The notes under the pieces: model-generated
Told to the model about the DNA's origin: nothing
Databases searched by the model: none
What the model saw: only the letters and a program-made list of their open reading frames with translations
In this document: piece by piece, positions 43,384 through 52,075 of the stretch
How the letters are laid out: each line of letters starts with the position of its first letter
Position numbering within the stretch: position 1 is the stretch's first letter
DNA from: Teredinibacter turnerae
Lineage (GTDB): Bacteria; Pseudomonadota; Gammaproteobacteria; Pseudomonadales; Cellvibrionaceae
Direction: 5' to 3'
DNA: 64,000 nucleotides
Assembly: GCF_037935975.1 (NCBI RefSeq)
Contig: NZ_CP149817.1
Coordinates: 1-64,000, forward strand
Program-made: the position numbers and the translations under genes

Positions 43384-46023
43384 ATGTCCGAATTTGTGCA
43401 GGGCCAGCGCTGGGTGGTCGATTCCGAACCCGAGTTGGGGTTGGGTATTGTCACCGGTGTCGAGGCTCGTACCGTTTCCATCTTCTTTCCTCAAGGCGAG
43501 TGTGAGCGCAACTATGCCACCGCCCAAGCCCCTCTCACCCGAATTCAGTACAACACGGACGACCGCATAGAGCTCGCCGATGGCAGCGAAGCGAAGGTTG
43601 TGCACGTGCATGAACAGGGCGGGCTGTTGATTTACGATATCGGTGATGATCGCCTGGTGCCGGAAACCATGTTGGCGGCAGAAGTCAGCCTGAATCAACC
43701 GCTGGTGCGTTTGTTGACCGGGCAGCTGGACGCACCCAAATGGTTCTATTTCCGCCGTCAACTGGACGCCGCCATGGGCAAGACCTGGCAGTCGCGGCTG
43801 GGCGGTTTACTCGGCGTGCGCGCTAATCTTATTCCGCATCAGTTGTATGTTGCCTGGATGGCGTGTGAGCACGAGAAGGTACGTGTGCTTCTGGCAGACG
43901 AAGTGGGACTGGGTAAAACCATTGAAGCCGGGATGATCCTGAGCCGTCTGCTCAAATTCGAGCGGGTAGCGCGTGCGCTAATCCTGGTGCCGGATGCCTT
44001 GCAGGTGCAATGGCTGGTGGAGCTGGTGCGCAAGTTCGGTTTGATGCCGGTGTTGTTCAGTGACGAAGAGCACGATTTCAGCAGCGGCCAGATCCACATT
44101 GTGCCGCATTCTCGCGCAGATGCACTGTCGGCCGAACTGCAGGCGGCGGAGTTCGACATTACTATTGTCGACGAAGCTCACCACATATTGCCAGAAAGCG
44201 AGGCGTTCGTTTGCTTGGAGGCGCTCTCTGCCACCAGTGACCACTTGGTACTGCTGACAGCCACGCCCGAGCAGCTCGGCGCTGAGAGCCATTTCGCCCG
44301 CCTGCAGCTACTCGATCCCGCCAAATTTTCCAGTCTTGAGAAACTCCACGAGCAAGAAGCACATTACCAGTCGTTGAATCAGCGGATTCGTGCGCTGCCC
44401 AATGGCCGTGATGCCCTGATCGAGGAGTATCACCTGGCCAAAGATATCAGCGACCAAGCGTTGGTGGATCAATTGCTCGACAGTCATGGTGTAGGCCGGG
44501 TGATGTTCCGAAACGTGCGCTCAGCGATTGCCGGCTTTCCGCAACGCCAGGCGGTGGCGCACTCACTCAGTGACGATAGCTGGGCAACACGCTTTGAATG
44601 GCTGGCGCAATTTAGCCGTGCTCACCCCGACGAAAAAATCCTGGTGATTTGCCGTCAACTGGCACAGGTAAGAGACTGTGAAAATTACTTGTGGCAGAAA
44701 CACGGTATCGACGCGGCGCTTTTTCACGAAGAACAGAACCTTATCGAGCGAGATAAAGCCGCTGCCTATTTCGCCGATTCAGAGCACGGCAGCCAGTTGC
44801 TGGTGTGTTCTGAAATCGGCAGCGAAGGCCGCAACTTTCAGTTCAGTTGTCACCTGGTTTGCCTTGATTTACCGGAGCACCCGGATCTGCTGGAGCAGCG
44901 CATTGGTCGCCTCGATCGCATTGGTCAGACCCGCGACGTGCAAGTGCATGTGCCCTTTGCGGCGCACTCGCGCACCGCACTGCAATTCCAGTGGTTTAAC
45001 GATGTCCTCCAGTGTGTAGAGCAACAGAACCCTGCTGCGGGCCCGGTGCACGACAAAGTGGTGGTTGAGGTCGAGGACGATTTGTACAGTGAAGGAGTGT
45101 TGACGGAGGAACTGCTATCCCGCACCCGCGCACAGGTTGCGGCTCTGCAGGCGGAAATCCAGTCCGGTCGCGACGCGCTGCTGGAAATGAACAGTTGCCG
45201 ACAGCCATTTGCCGACGAGCTGGCCGCGCGTATCGCGGAATTTGAACAGGATACCCCGCAGGCGCTGGTGGAAACAGCGAGTGATTTGTTGAACTTCCAT
45301 TTTGAAGCCACGGGAGACGCCAGTTTCAGCCTGATTCCGTCTGACAAGATGCTGATTCCCGCATTGCCTGGTATTCCGCCGGAGGGCACTGAAATTACCT
45401 TCAGTCGCGCGCTGGCCAATCATCGCGAAGACCTGCTGTTCATGAGCTGGGATGCGACCTTCATCACCGGGCTGTGGGAGTTGCTGCACCATTCGGATCT
45501 CGGTTCGGCCTCGGTGGCAACGCTGCCGAGCAAGCAGTTGCCGGCAGGTCACTGCCTGCTGGAAGTGTGTTTTGACGTGGTGATCCAGTCGCGCCTGGCT
45601 ACGGCGTGCCTGCCATTCCTGACCAGCCATTCTGTACGTACCCTGGTGCTCGATATATCAGATAAGGATCTCTCATCCCTGCTCCCAGAGGACGCCTTGC
45701 AGCAAAATATCCAGGGCGTGAAAAAGCACCTCGCGCGCGATGTGGTGAAGTCCCGCAAAGACGAAATCGGCAAGTGGTACGAAAAAGCGGAGGCATTTGC
45801 CGAGCAGCAGCAGCAGAGACTGCTGGCGGATGCGCAGGCGCAGGCGAGCGCGCACTTCGACGCAGAAATAACCCGCCTGCGGAACCTTGCGCACAACAGC
45901 GCAGCGGTGGGCAAGGATGAATTGATGTCGTTGGAAGAGCGCCGCGATGGGGTGTGCAATGCCCTTGCAAAGCATGCTCACCTACAATTGTCAGCAATCC
46001 GCTTAATTGTGATCACAGGCTAA
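43384..46023 (+). CDS. rapA: RNA polymerase-associated ATPase RapA
   Basis: The 879-residue protein is a SWI2/SNF2 ATPase of the RapA type. The N-terminal tandem Tudor-like part (FVQGQRWVVDSEPELGLGIV) precedes the helicase core: VLLADEVGLGKTIEAGMILS (Walker A, about residues 167-186), TIVDEAHHIL (motif II), LLTATPEQLG and C-terminal LEQRIGRLDRIGQT (motif VI). RapA recycles stalled RNA polymerase. It is shorter than the E. coli protein (968), mainly in the C-terminal region, which ends with a Gln/Ala-rich coiled coil. Confidence 0.95.
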   Translation: MSEFVQGQRWVVDSEPELGLGIVTGVEARTVSIFFPQGECERNYATAQAPLTRIQYNTDDRIELADGSEAKVVHVHEQGGLLIYDIGDDRLVPETMLAAEVSLNQPLVRLLTGQLDAPKWFYFRRQLDAAMGKTWQSRLGGLLGVRANLIPHQLYVAWMACEHEKVRVLLADEVGLGKTIEAGMILSRLLKFERVARALILVPDALQVQWLVELVRKFGLMPVLFSDEEHDFSSGQIHIVPHSRADALSAELQAAEFDITIVDEAHHILPESEAFVCLEALSATSDHLVLLTATPEQLGAESHFARLQLLDPAKFSSLEKLHEQEAHYQSLNQRIRALPNGRDALIEEYHLAKDISDQALVDQLLDSHGVGRVMFRNVRSAIAGFPQRQAVAHSLSDDSWATRFEWLAQFSRAHPDEKILVICRQLAQVRDCENYLWQKHGIDAALFHEEQNLIERDKAAAYFADSEHGSQLLVCSEIGSEGRNFQFSCHLVCLDLPEHPDLLEQRIGRLDRIGQTRDVQVHVPFAAHSRTALQFQWFNDVLQCVEQQNPAAGPVHDKVVVEVEDDLYSEGVLTEELLSRTRAQVAALQAEIQSGRDALLEMNSCRQPFADELAARIAEFEQDTPQALVETASDLLNFHFEATGDASFSLIPSDKMLIPALPGIPPEGTEITFSRALANHREDLLFMSWDATFITGLWELLHHSDLGSASVATLPSKQLPAGHCLLEVCFDVVIQSRLATACLPFLTSHSVRTLVLDISDKDLSSLLPEDALQQNIQGVKKHLARDVVKSRKDEIGKWYEKAEAFAEQQQQRLLADAQAQASAHFDAEITRLRNLAHNSAAVGKDELMSLEERRDGVCNALAKHAHLQLSAIRLIVITG

Positions 46024-46165
46024 TAATCCGTAATAACTGCGTCACAAAAATGGCAGTATTTACCATTTAATGGCGTAAAAAAACCGTTTATCGGTGGCGC
46101 CTTGTTCATCGAGCACGACAAGACTTATACCCCTCGCTTAATGAATTGCGGGGTGGTTTATAACA

Positions 46166-46582
46166 ATGCGTTGGTTTTTGGTCGTGGTCTTTGGGTTTCT
46201 TGGTGCTTGTGCCGGTGTAGAGCAGAATATGTCGGCAAAGATGTATCCTGGCGCTGAGCGGGGGCAAGACGAACTGGCGATTGTGTTGGTGAGTAATGGT
46301 CCCGCCATGATTGGTGGTATTAACAGCCGACGCTACGACCGCGTGCACGGTGTGAATCCGGTGCAGGATTACCGCCTGCTTCCAGGTAAGCATGTGGTTC
46401 AACTGATTGTGTATGAAGATGCCGTATTTGATAAAGCGGATTTTTCCGTAGGTCGCGCCCAGTCGTTGCAGCAAGTGACCCTGGTGGCGGGACATACCTA
46501 CCTGCCAAAAGCAGAGATGTCCGATGGGCGACTTAATCTGTGGCTCGAAGACATGGGCCGCCTGAGCCGTAACCACGACTGA
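46166..46582 (+). CDS. small predicted lipoprotein
   Basis: The 138-residue protein starts MRWFLVVVFGFLGACAG, with a lipobox GAC, and then contains QDELAIVLVSNGPAMIGGINSR, YRLLPGKHVVQLIVYED and LVAGHTYLPKAEM. The PGxHxVQL and VAGHTYLP pattern is common in small periplasmic carboxypeptidase-like or PEGA-like beta-sandwich proteins, but I cannot name the family with confidence. It follows rapA by 142 bp. Confidence 0.65.
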   Translation: MRWFLVVVFGFLGACAGVEQNMSAKMYPGAERGQDELAIVLVSNGPAMIGGINSRRYDRVHGVNPVQDYRLLPGKHVVQLIVYEDAVFDKADFSVGRAQSLQQVTLVAGHTYLPKAEMSDGRLNLWLEDMGRLSRNHD

Positions 46583-46597
46583 CGTTGCCGCATTCTT

Positions 46598-46618
46598 TTT
46601 CGCGTCTCCGACGCGAAA
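46598..46618. terminator. 9-bp perfect hairpin after the lipoprotein gene
   Basis: TTTCGCGTC (46598-46606) and GACGCGAAA (46610-46618) pair perfectly around TCC, 15 bp after the stop. There is a T run before the stem but none after it on the + strand, so termination is plausible but not classical. Confidence 0.45.
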
Positions 46619-46820
46619 CCTGCACGGACGTTGTAGAATTCTAACAGTTAGGTTCACCGGGTCCGCCCGGCTGATGTAGCACCAGTGCACTGCTCTGAGT
46701 GCATCTGAGCTCATGTCAATTCATGTTATATCATGGTAGTGCAGACGGATTTTCAGCGGTCCAGCAGTTGAAATTCCAATAGATACGAGAACTTGCCCCC
46801 AAGGGAATGAGGAGTGGCGT

Positions 46821-47195
46821 ATGGTGACTGTCGGTCGCAATGGCGAAAACCGATTGGATGTTGCACTAAGTGGTAAGCTCGACACGGAAGGCATGATAGC
46901 GGTACTCGATGCCTTGCTGGATAACGCCGAAGGCATGGAAAACGGTGGTGTGCTGTTTGATGTGGTCGATTATCATTTGCCGTCGTTTGGAGCTATCGCC
47001 ATTGAGTTATGGCGGTTACCACAGGTGTTGCGATTATTGCGCCGTTTTTCTCACGCGGCGGTGCTGGCCGACCAGACCTGGTTGCAGGCGATGAGCCTCT
47101 GGAGTGCAGATCTGGTGCCTGGGCTCACCATTAAAACCTTCAAACGCAGCGAAAAAGCCGCGGCGCGTTTGTGGCTCGAAACTGTCTGCCCGTGA
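46821..47195 (+). CDS. SpoIIAA/STAS-like protein
   Basis: The 124-residue protein begins MVTVGRNGENRLDVALSGKLD and continues MIAVLDALLDNAEGMENGGVLFDVVDY, the strand-helix pattern of SpoIIAA-like (STAS, DUF3478) proteins. A helix with LWRLPQVLRLLRRFSHAAVLADQTWLQ follows. Members are small cytoplasmic or membrane-associated proteins, some binding lipids or nucleotides. The role here is unknown. ATGAGGAGTGGCGT upstream provides the ribosome site. Confidence 0.75.
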   Translation: MVTVGRNGENRLDVALSGKLDTEGMIAVLDALLDNAEGMENGGVLFDVVDYHLPSFGAIAIELWRLPQVLRLLRRFSHAAVLADQTWLQAMSLWSADLVPGLTIKTFKRSEKAAARLWLETVCP

Positions 47196-47242
47196 TCGAA
47201 CCGACGCACAATTATATCTGTGAATTATGAGCCTCTCCTGCT

Positions 47243-47953
47243 TTGATCAACCCCTTTAATACCCTGCGCGACAGGCGCCTCGCAGAAGCGACGCGGGAAT
47301 TTCACGCACGGGGCAAATCGGTGGTGCGCTGCTCAGTCTGTCAGTTGGCGCAATACGCCTGTATTTGCCCCTACCGTCCGGAGCTGAGCAGCCGCAATGA
47401 ATTTGTGCTTCTGCTGCACCGCAACGAGGTGTTCAAACCGACCAATACTGGCCGTTTGATTGCCGATGCCCTGCCGGCCAACACCCGCGTGAGCTGCTGG
47501 CACCGCACGGAGCCGGAGGCAGAATTGCTGGCGCTGCTCGCAGACCCGCAGCGGCGCTGTTGTGTCGTGTTTCCGGACGATGGCGACGGTCCGTCGCAAG
47601 CGCACGCGCCTTTGGCGGACCCGCTGCAACGCACGACGTTCCTGCTACTCGATGGCACCTGGAAACAAGGTCGGCGAATGCTGCGCCTTAGCCGCTGGCT
47701 GGATCAGGTGCCGCGGCTCACTTTGCCCGACGCCCTGGTACGTGGCTATACGGTGCGCAAGTCGCTGCATGAACATCAGTTGGCTACTGCGGAGGCTGGC
47801 GCCTTATGCCTTGCGCTTGCCGGCGAAACGGCGCAATCAGAGACGCTTCTCGACTATTTTTCACTGTTTAATCTGCATTACAAAGCGACTCGGGGCTGTT
47901 GTCCTGCGCCCCTGGGTGACTTACATCAGCGCTTACTCCGCCACCGGGGTTAA
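47243..47953 (+). CDS. DTW-domain tRNA aminocarboxypropyltransferase-like protein
   Basis: The 236-residue protein contains RCSVCQLAQYACICPY (about residues 30-45, the N-terminal Cys cluster of this family), FVLLLHRNEVFKPTNTGRLIADALP, and FLLLDGTWKQGRRMLRLS (about 132-149) with the DGTW that names the DTW domain. Family members (TapT/YfiP type) add a 3-amino-3-carboxypropyl group to tRNA uridine using SAM. The start is uncertain: TTG 47243 lacks a good ribosome site and no in-frame ATG is close. Confidence 0.85.
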   Translation: MINPFNTLRDRRLAEATREFHARGKSVVRCSVCQLAQYACICPYRPELSSRNEFVLLLHRNEVFKPTNTGRLIADALPANTRVSCWHRTEPEAELLALLADPQRRCCVVFPDDGDGPSQAHAPLADPLQRTTFLLLDGTWKQGRRMLRLSRWLDQVPRLTLPDALVRGYTVRKSLHEHQLATAEAGALCLALAGETAQSETLLDYFSLFNLHYKATRGCCPAPLGDLHQRLLRHRG

Positions 47954-48019
47954 TGCGGGCTTTTAATCGTTGACGACTCGCTTAAAATAGCCGCCCAAAG
48001 CAACAATAAAAACATCACA

Positions 48020-49186
48020 GTGAGTGAAGTCATGGTCCAATCCTCGCACGCGCGTGCGCGTTACACGCCTTGGTGGTTACCTACCGCTTTAATTCTGGCA
48101 ATGGCACTTTGTCTGGTGCTGTTAGCGCTGCTGGTTGTGGATCGCTCCACCGCCGGCGCTCAAGTGCAGTCTCCAGGCGAGCAGGTGGCGCATGAGGGAC
48201 AGCGCTTGCATTGGAAGATGGTGACCACCTGGCCAAAAAACTTTCCTGGCCTGGGCTTAGCGCCGGAAAATTTTGCCCGCCTGGTGGAAGAGCTCAGTGA
48301 TGGCCGCTTGCAGATAACCGTGCATGGTGCCAACGAAATTGTGCCCGCAATGGGGGTGTTCGGTGCGGTCTCATCAGGCAGCGTGCAAATGGGCCACGGC
48401 GCCGCTTACTACTGGAAAGGGAAGATTCCCGCTGCGGTGTTTTTTACCACGGTGCCGTTTGGGATGAATGCGCAGGAGTTGAACGGTTGGCTGCATTATG
48501 GGGGAGGCATGGCGCTGTGGCGAGAGGCATATGCGCCGTTTAACCTGGTACCCTTCGCCGCGGGCAACACTGGCGTGCAAATGGGGGGCTGGTTCAACAA
48601 AGAGATCAACTCTATTGCCGATATTCAGGGGCTCAAAATGCGGATTCCCGGTTTGGGCGGCGAGGTATTCACCCGTGCTGGGGGAGAGGCGGTCAATATT
48701 CCAGGTGGTGAACTCTATACAGCGCTGCAGTCGGGTGTGATCGATGCCACCGAATGGGTTGGCCCCTACAATGATCTGGCGTTTGGCTTTCACCAGATCG
48801 CCAAGTATTACTACTACCCCGGTTGGCACGAGCCGGGGCCCACGCTGGAAATTATCGTCAATAAGGATGCCTATGCCAGCTTGCCTGCGGATCTTCAGGC
48901 GGTGGTCGACGTGGCGGCGCGTGCGGTGAACCAGGATATGCTCGACGAGTACACGGCACGGAATAACGCAGCTCTGGAAGAGTTAGTCGAGCGCCATGGG
49001 GTTCAATTGCGGGCATTCCCTCCGGCCGTACTAGCGGAGTTCAAGCGCCAATCGGCAACGCTTTATGAGGAAATGTCGCAGAAAGACCCGTTGTTTGCGA
49101 AAGTGTATGCGTCCTACGCAGCTTATCTGAATGCGGTGCGCGGCTATCACGCATTGACGGAAGAGGCTTACTTCGAAGCCCGCTAG
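48020..49186 (+). CDS. TRAP transporter substrate-binding protein, TakP-like
   Basis: The 388-residue protein has an N-terminal membrane anchor (ALILAMALCLVLLALLVV) and a DctP/TakP-type binding domain: WKMVTTWPKNFPGLG, GGWFNKEINSIADIQGLKMRIPGLGGEV (about residues 190-217) with the ligand Arg, and GVIDATEWVGPYNDLAFGF. The last motif and the metal-binding WVGPYND arrangement match the 2-oxoacid-binding TakP subgroup. GTG 48020 and ATG 48032 are both possible starts. The permease genes are on the opposite strand 0.5 kb downstream, which is unusual. Confidence 0.85.
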   Translation: MSEVMVQSSHARARYTPWWLPTALILAMALCLVLLALLVVDRSTAGAQVQSPGEQVAHEGQRLHWKMVTTWPKNFPGLGLAPENFARLVEELSDGRLQITVHGANEIVPAMGVFGAVSSGSVQMGHGAAYYWKGKIPAAVFFTTVPFGMNAQELNGWLHYGGGMALWREAYAPFNLVPFAAGNTGVQMGGWFNKEINSIADIQGLKMRIPGLGGEVFTRAGGEAVNIPGGELYTALQSGVIDATEWVGPYNDLAFGFHQIAKYYYYPGWHEPGPTLEIIVNKDAYASLPADLQAVVDVAARAVNQDMLDEYTARNNAALEELVERHGVQLRAFPPAVLAEFKRQSATLYEEMSQKDPLFAKVYASYAAYLNAVRGYHALTEEAYFEAR

Positions 49187-49241
49187 CACGGGCTCAAGTC
49201 GCTGACGGGGCGGTGTGTTCTACTGGCCGTTGCGCACAGTT

Positions 49242-49637
49242 TTAGTCCTGTGGGATAGGTCGGGTGCGGCCATTGTCGTCTATGGCGACGTAGACAAATT
49301 CGCCTTCAGTGACTTTTTGCTGCTCGGTACGATGATAGGTTTTCACCCAGACTTCAATTAGCGTTTTAATCGACGCACGCCCAACCTCAAGTACTTCGCA
49401 GTAACAGCTTACCGTTGCACCCACCGGAACCGGGCGCAGAAAAGCCATCGCGCCGACTGCGACGGTGGTTACTCGGCCGCGGGCAATTTCTCTGGCGGCG
49501 ATTGCGCCACCCAGATCCATTTGTGACATGAGCCAGCCGCCGAAAATGTCGCCATTGGAATTGGTATCCGCCGGCAATGCCAGTGTTTGTAATACCAGTT
49601 CGCCGTTTGGCGTTGGGTCTTCGTCTATATTTGCCAT
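49242..49637 (-). CDS. yciA: YciA-type acyl-CoA thioesterase
   Basis: The 131-residue protein is a single hotdog domain: ELVLQTLALPADTNSNGDIFGGWLMSQMDLGGAIAA (about residues 13-48) with the catalytic Asn-Gly-Asp-IFGG pattern of YciA, then VGAMAFLRPVPVGATVSCY and IKTLIEVWVKTY. YciA hydrolyses short- to long-chain acyl-CoA. It sits between the TRAP binding-protein gene and the TRAP permease genes, on the permease strand, 64 bp after dctM. Confidence 0.9.
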   Translation of the reverse strand: MANIDEDPTPNGELVLQTLALPADTNSNGDIFGGWLMSQMDLGGAIAAREIARGRVTTVAVGAMAFLRPVPVGATVSCYCEVLEVGRASIKTLIEVWVKTYHRTEQQKVTEGEFVYVAIDDNGRTRPIPQD

Positions 49638-49701
49638 ACCAACTTCCTACGATGATTATTATTTGGAGCCTTGCTTCAAAACGTTGTATGCATTGGCGCT
49701 G

Positions 49702-51072
49702 TTATATGTGCAGGCGTGACGGTAACCAGGTGGCCAGTTCGGGCCACAGTGCGAGCAGCAGCAATAACAGCAGTTGCAGCCCGATAAACGGCATAACACC
49801 CCGGTAGATTGCGCTGGTGGGCAGGCTTGCTGGCGCCACTCCGCGCAAATAAAAGAGCGCAAAGCCGAAGGGCGGTGTTAAAAAAGAAGTCTGCAAGTTT
49901 ATCGCAATCATTATGCCAAGCCATATGGGGTCGATACCCATTGCCAGTAATACCGGCCCCACAATTGGGATGACCACGAAGGTGATCTCAATAAAATCAA
50001 GAATAAAACCCAGCAGAAATATGGCGAGCATGACCAGTAATACCGCAGATGCCCGCCCACCAGGAAGATCCTCAAACAACCCTTGCACCAGAGTGTCGCC
50101 GCCCAGGCCCTGAAATACCAGAGAAAACAACGAGGCCCCCAGCAAAATGGCGAACACCATCGCGGTTACCTGGGTTGTGGACAACACCACGGCGCGCAGA
50201 GTTTCAATATTCAGTTGCCGGTGGAGTGCCGCGAGACCGATGGCCGCCACTGCGCCTACGCCTGCGGCTTCGGTCGGAGTAGCGATACCACCGATGATCG
50301 AGCCGAGAACCAATACTATCAGCAGTATGGGTGGCAAAATACCGATCAGCAATTCGCGCGCGCTAACCCGGTGCTCGTCGCAAAAGGCCGGTGCAGCCGC
50401 GGGTCGCAAGCGACCGACAACCATCAAATAGACCAGGTACAGCAGGACCAGCAGCAGGCCAGGTAGCAGTGCACCCACAAACAGGTCGCCGACTGACACA
50501 GGCTTGGCGTTAAATACACCTTGTGCGAGTTGCGCTTGCTGATAGGCGCTGGACAGAACATCCCCCAAAAGCACCAGCGCGATGGAGGGGGGAATAATCT
50601 GACCCAGGGTGCCAGTTGCGCAAATGGTACCCGCAGCGAGTGCAGGGTCGTAACCGCGCTTTAACATGGTTGGTAAAGACATCAGCCCCATGGTCACCAC
50701 GGTTGCGCCCACAATGCCTGTCGATGCGGCCATCAGCACTCCCACCACAATAACCGCCAACCCCAGGCCGGCAGGTAATCGCGCGCAGGCGTGCCCCATT
50801 TTTTCGAGCAGCTGTTCAGCGATTTTGGATTTCTCCAGCATTACGCCCATAAACACAAACAGTGGTACCGCAATCAAAGTGGTATTGGTGAGGGTGCCGT
50901 TATAAATGCGATCCGGGTAGAGGAGTAGCAACTGAATGTCGAGCTCACCGAGCAGGCTGGCGATCGCAGCGAACAGCAAGGCGGTTCCGGCAAGGGTAAA
51001 AGCCACCGGGTAGCCCAGCATCAGGACACCGCAAACGACGAAAAACATGATAATTGGCAGGAATTCGAGCAC
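49702..51072 (-). CDS. dctM: TRAP transporter large permease DctM
   Basis: The 456-residue protein has about 12 membrane helices and the DctM signatures: PVAFTLAGTALLFAA near the N-terminus, IAVPLFVFMGVMLEKSKIAEQLL (about residues 66-88), ASTGIVGATVVTMGLMSLPTMLKRGYDPALAAGTICA and FILDFIEITFVVIPIVGPVL. Partner of DctQ and the substrate-binding protein in sodium-driven uptake of organic acids. The ATG lies 33 bp after the dctQ stop. Confidence 0.92.
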   Translation of the reverse strand: MLEFLPIIMFFVVCGVLMLGYPVAFTLAGTALLFAAIASLLGELDIQLLLLYPDRIYNGTLTNTTLIAVPLFVFMGVMLEKSKIAEQLLEKMGHACARLPAGLGLAVIVVGVLMAASTGIVGATVVTMGLMSLPTMLKRGYDPALAAGTICATGTLGQIIPPSIALVLLGDVLSSAYQQAQLAQGVFNAKPVSVGDLFVGALLPGLLLVLLYLVYLMVVGRLRPAAAPAFCDEHRVSARELLIGILPPILLIVLVLGSIIGGIATPTEAAGVGAVAAIGLAALHRQLNIETLRAVVLSTTQVTAMVFAILLGASLFSLVFQGLGGDTLVQGLFEDLPGGRASAVLLVMLAIFLLGFILDFIEITFVVIPIVGPVLLAMGIDPIWLGIMIAINLQTSFLTPPFGFALFYLRGVAPASLPTSAIYRGVMPFIGLQLLLLLLLALWPELATWLPSRLHI

Positions 51073-51105
51073 AGGCTTGTCTTATTGTTGTAATGGGAGT
51101 TGTTT

Positions 51106-51627
51106 TTAATCCCATGTAATACGGATGACAGCTTTTGCCACATTGCTGATTGCTTGCATAGCGAGCAGGGCGCCAGCCAGCGGCAGTAGCGTTTTGAGTA
51201 AAAACACCAGTGGTAAACCACCAGGGTCCGCTGAGGTTTCGCGTATTTGCCAGGCGTTAATAGTAAACCCCAGGCTCACGAAGGCCAAAAACAAGGCAAA
51301 TGGCAACAGAAAAAGTACGCCACCAAGGGCGTCGATCCAAGCCTTTTGCTGGGTGGTGAAGCGGTTATAGAACACGTCGACGCGCACATGTTTGTCGTGC
51401 AGAACGTTGAAGCCGAGGCACAAACTCAGTACCGTGGCGTGCAAATACACTACGGACTCCTGCAGTGCGATAGAGCCAATGCCGAGCAGGCTGCGCAGAA
51501 TAACGATAAGCGCGACGAGCACTACCATCGCGAGGGTAAGCCAAGAAAGCGTAGTGCCAATACCATGACTAAGCTTATCGAGTTGTTGCGCGAGTCGTTT
51601 TACTGGCGAGGGATGAAGGTCTGACAT
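51106..51627 (-). CDS. dctQ: TRAP transporter small permease DctQ
   Basis: The 173-residue protein has four helices and the DctQ pattern: LSWLTLAMVVLVALIVILRSLLGIGSIALQESVVYLHATVL in the first half, then NVLHDKHVRVDVFYNRF (about residues 74-90), the conserved DCxVRVD-type loop. It starts the leftward dctQ-dctM unit. The region upstream (51628-51790) is shared with the pst promoter on the other strand. Confidence 0.9.
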   Translation of the reverse strand: MSDLHPSPVKRLAQQLDKLSHGIGTTLSWLTLAMVVLVALIVILRSLLGIGSIALQESVVYLHATVLSLCLGFNVLHDKHVRVDVFYNRFTTQQKAWIDALGGVLFLLPFALFLAFVSLGFTINAWQIRETSADPGGLPLVFLLKTLLPLAGALLAMQAISNVAKAVIRITWD

Positions 51628-51790
51628 AGCCCTGTGTCATGCTTATTGTTATGTGAGATTTCGATTATAAACGTTCGTGGAGTCAGGTATACAGGGTGCA
51701 GGTAGCGTCTCGTAGGGTTAAATAGAGGGAAACCGCGACAATTGCTACTCTCGACGGGCGTTTGTATAGCTGTGGTTTATAGTCGAAAAG

Positions 51791-51824
51791 CTGTCACAAA
51801 AATGTCATAAAACAGACCTACTAT
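51791..51824 (+). promoter_or_regulatory. Pho box and -10 of the pst operon
   Basis: CTGTCAC (51791-51797) and ATGTCAT (51802-51808) are PhoB-type heptamers 11 bp apart. TACTAT (51819-51824) lies 10 bp after the box, the textbook place of a PhoB-dependent -10. The predicted leader to pstS is about 245 bases. Confidence 0.85.
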
Positions 51825-51949
51825 GCGGGCGCACAAGGACCTGTTTAGATTGAGCGCCAAACCGAACGCCGCGAGCCGTGGTGTCGGTGTACCCGAGTGC
51901 ATTTTGTCTTAAAAAATGTGTCAGGCATTGGCGATTTTGGCGCAGAGGT

Positions 51950-51975
51950 GTTGTCTGCAACAGAGACCAGACAAC
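51950..51975 (+). other. hairpin in the long pstS leader
   Basis: GTTGTCTG (51950-51957) and CAGACAAC (51968-51975) form a perfect 8-bp stem around a 10-base loop inside the predicted 5' untranslated region, about 100 bases before pstS. The rest of the 448-bp stretch 51628-52075 shows no other gene. Confidence 0.4.
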
Positions 51976-52075
51976 TATCGGCTAAACAGCCAGGTTAACT
52001 AGGGTTACCCAGAGGTGCGGCTACCGCTGCCGCGCCCAAGAAATCAACGAACACGCATCTCGTAAGGAGATTAAT

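Noticed and set aside
46007-46020. TGTGATCACA as a CRP site at the end of rapA
   Set aside because: The half-sites abut without the 6-bp spacer of a CRP site, and the position inside the rapA 3' end makes it an unlikely promoter element.
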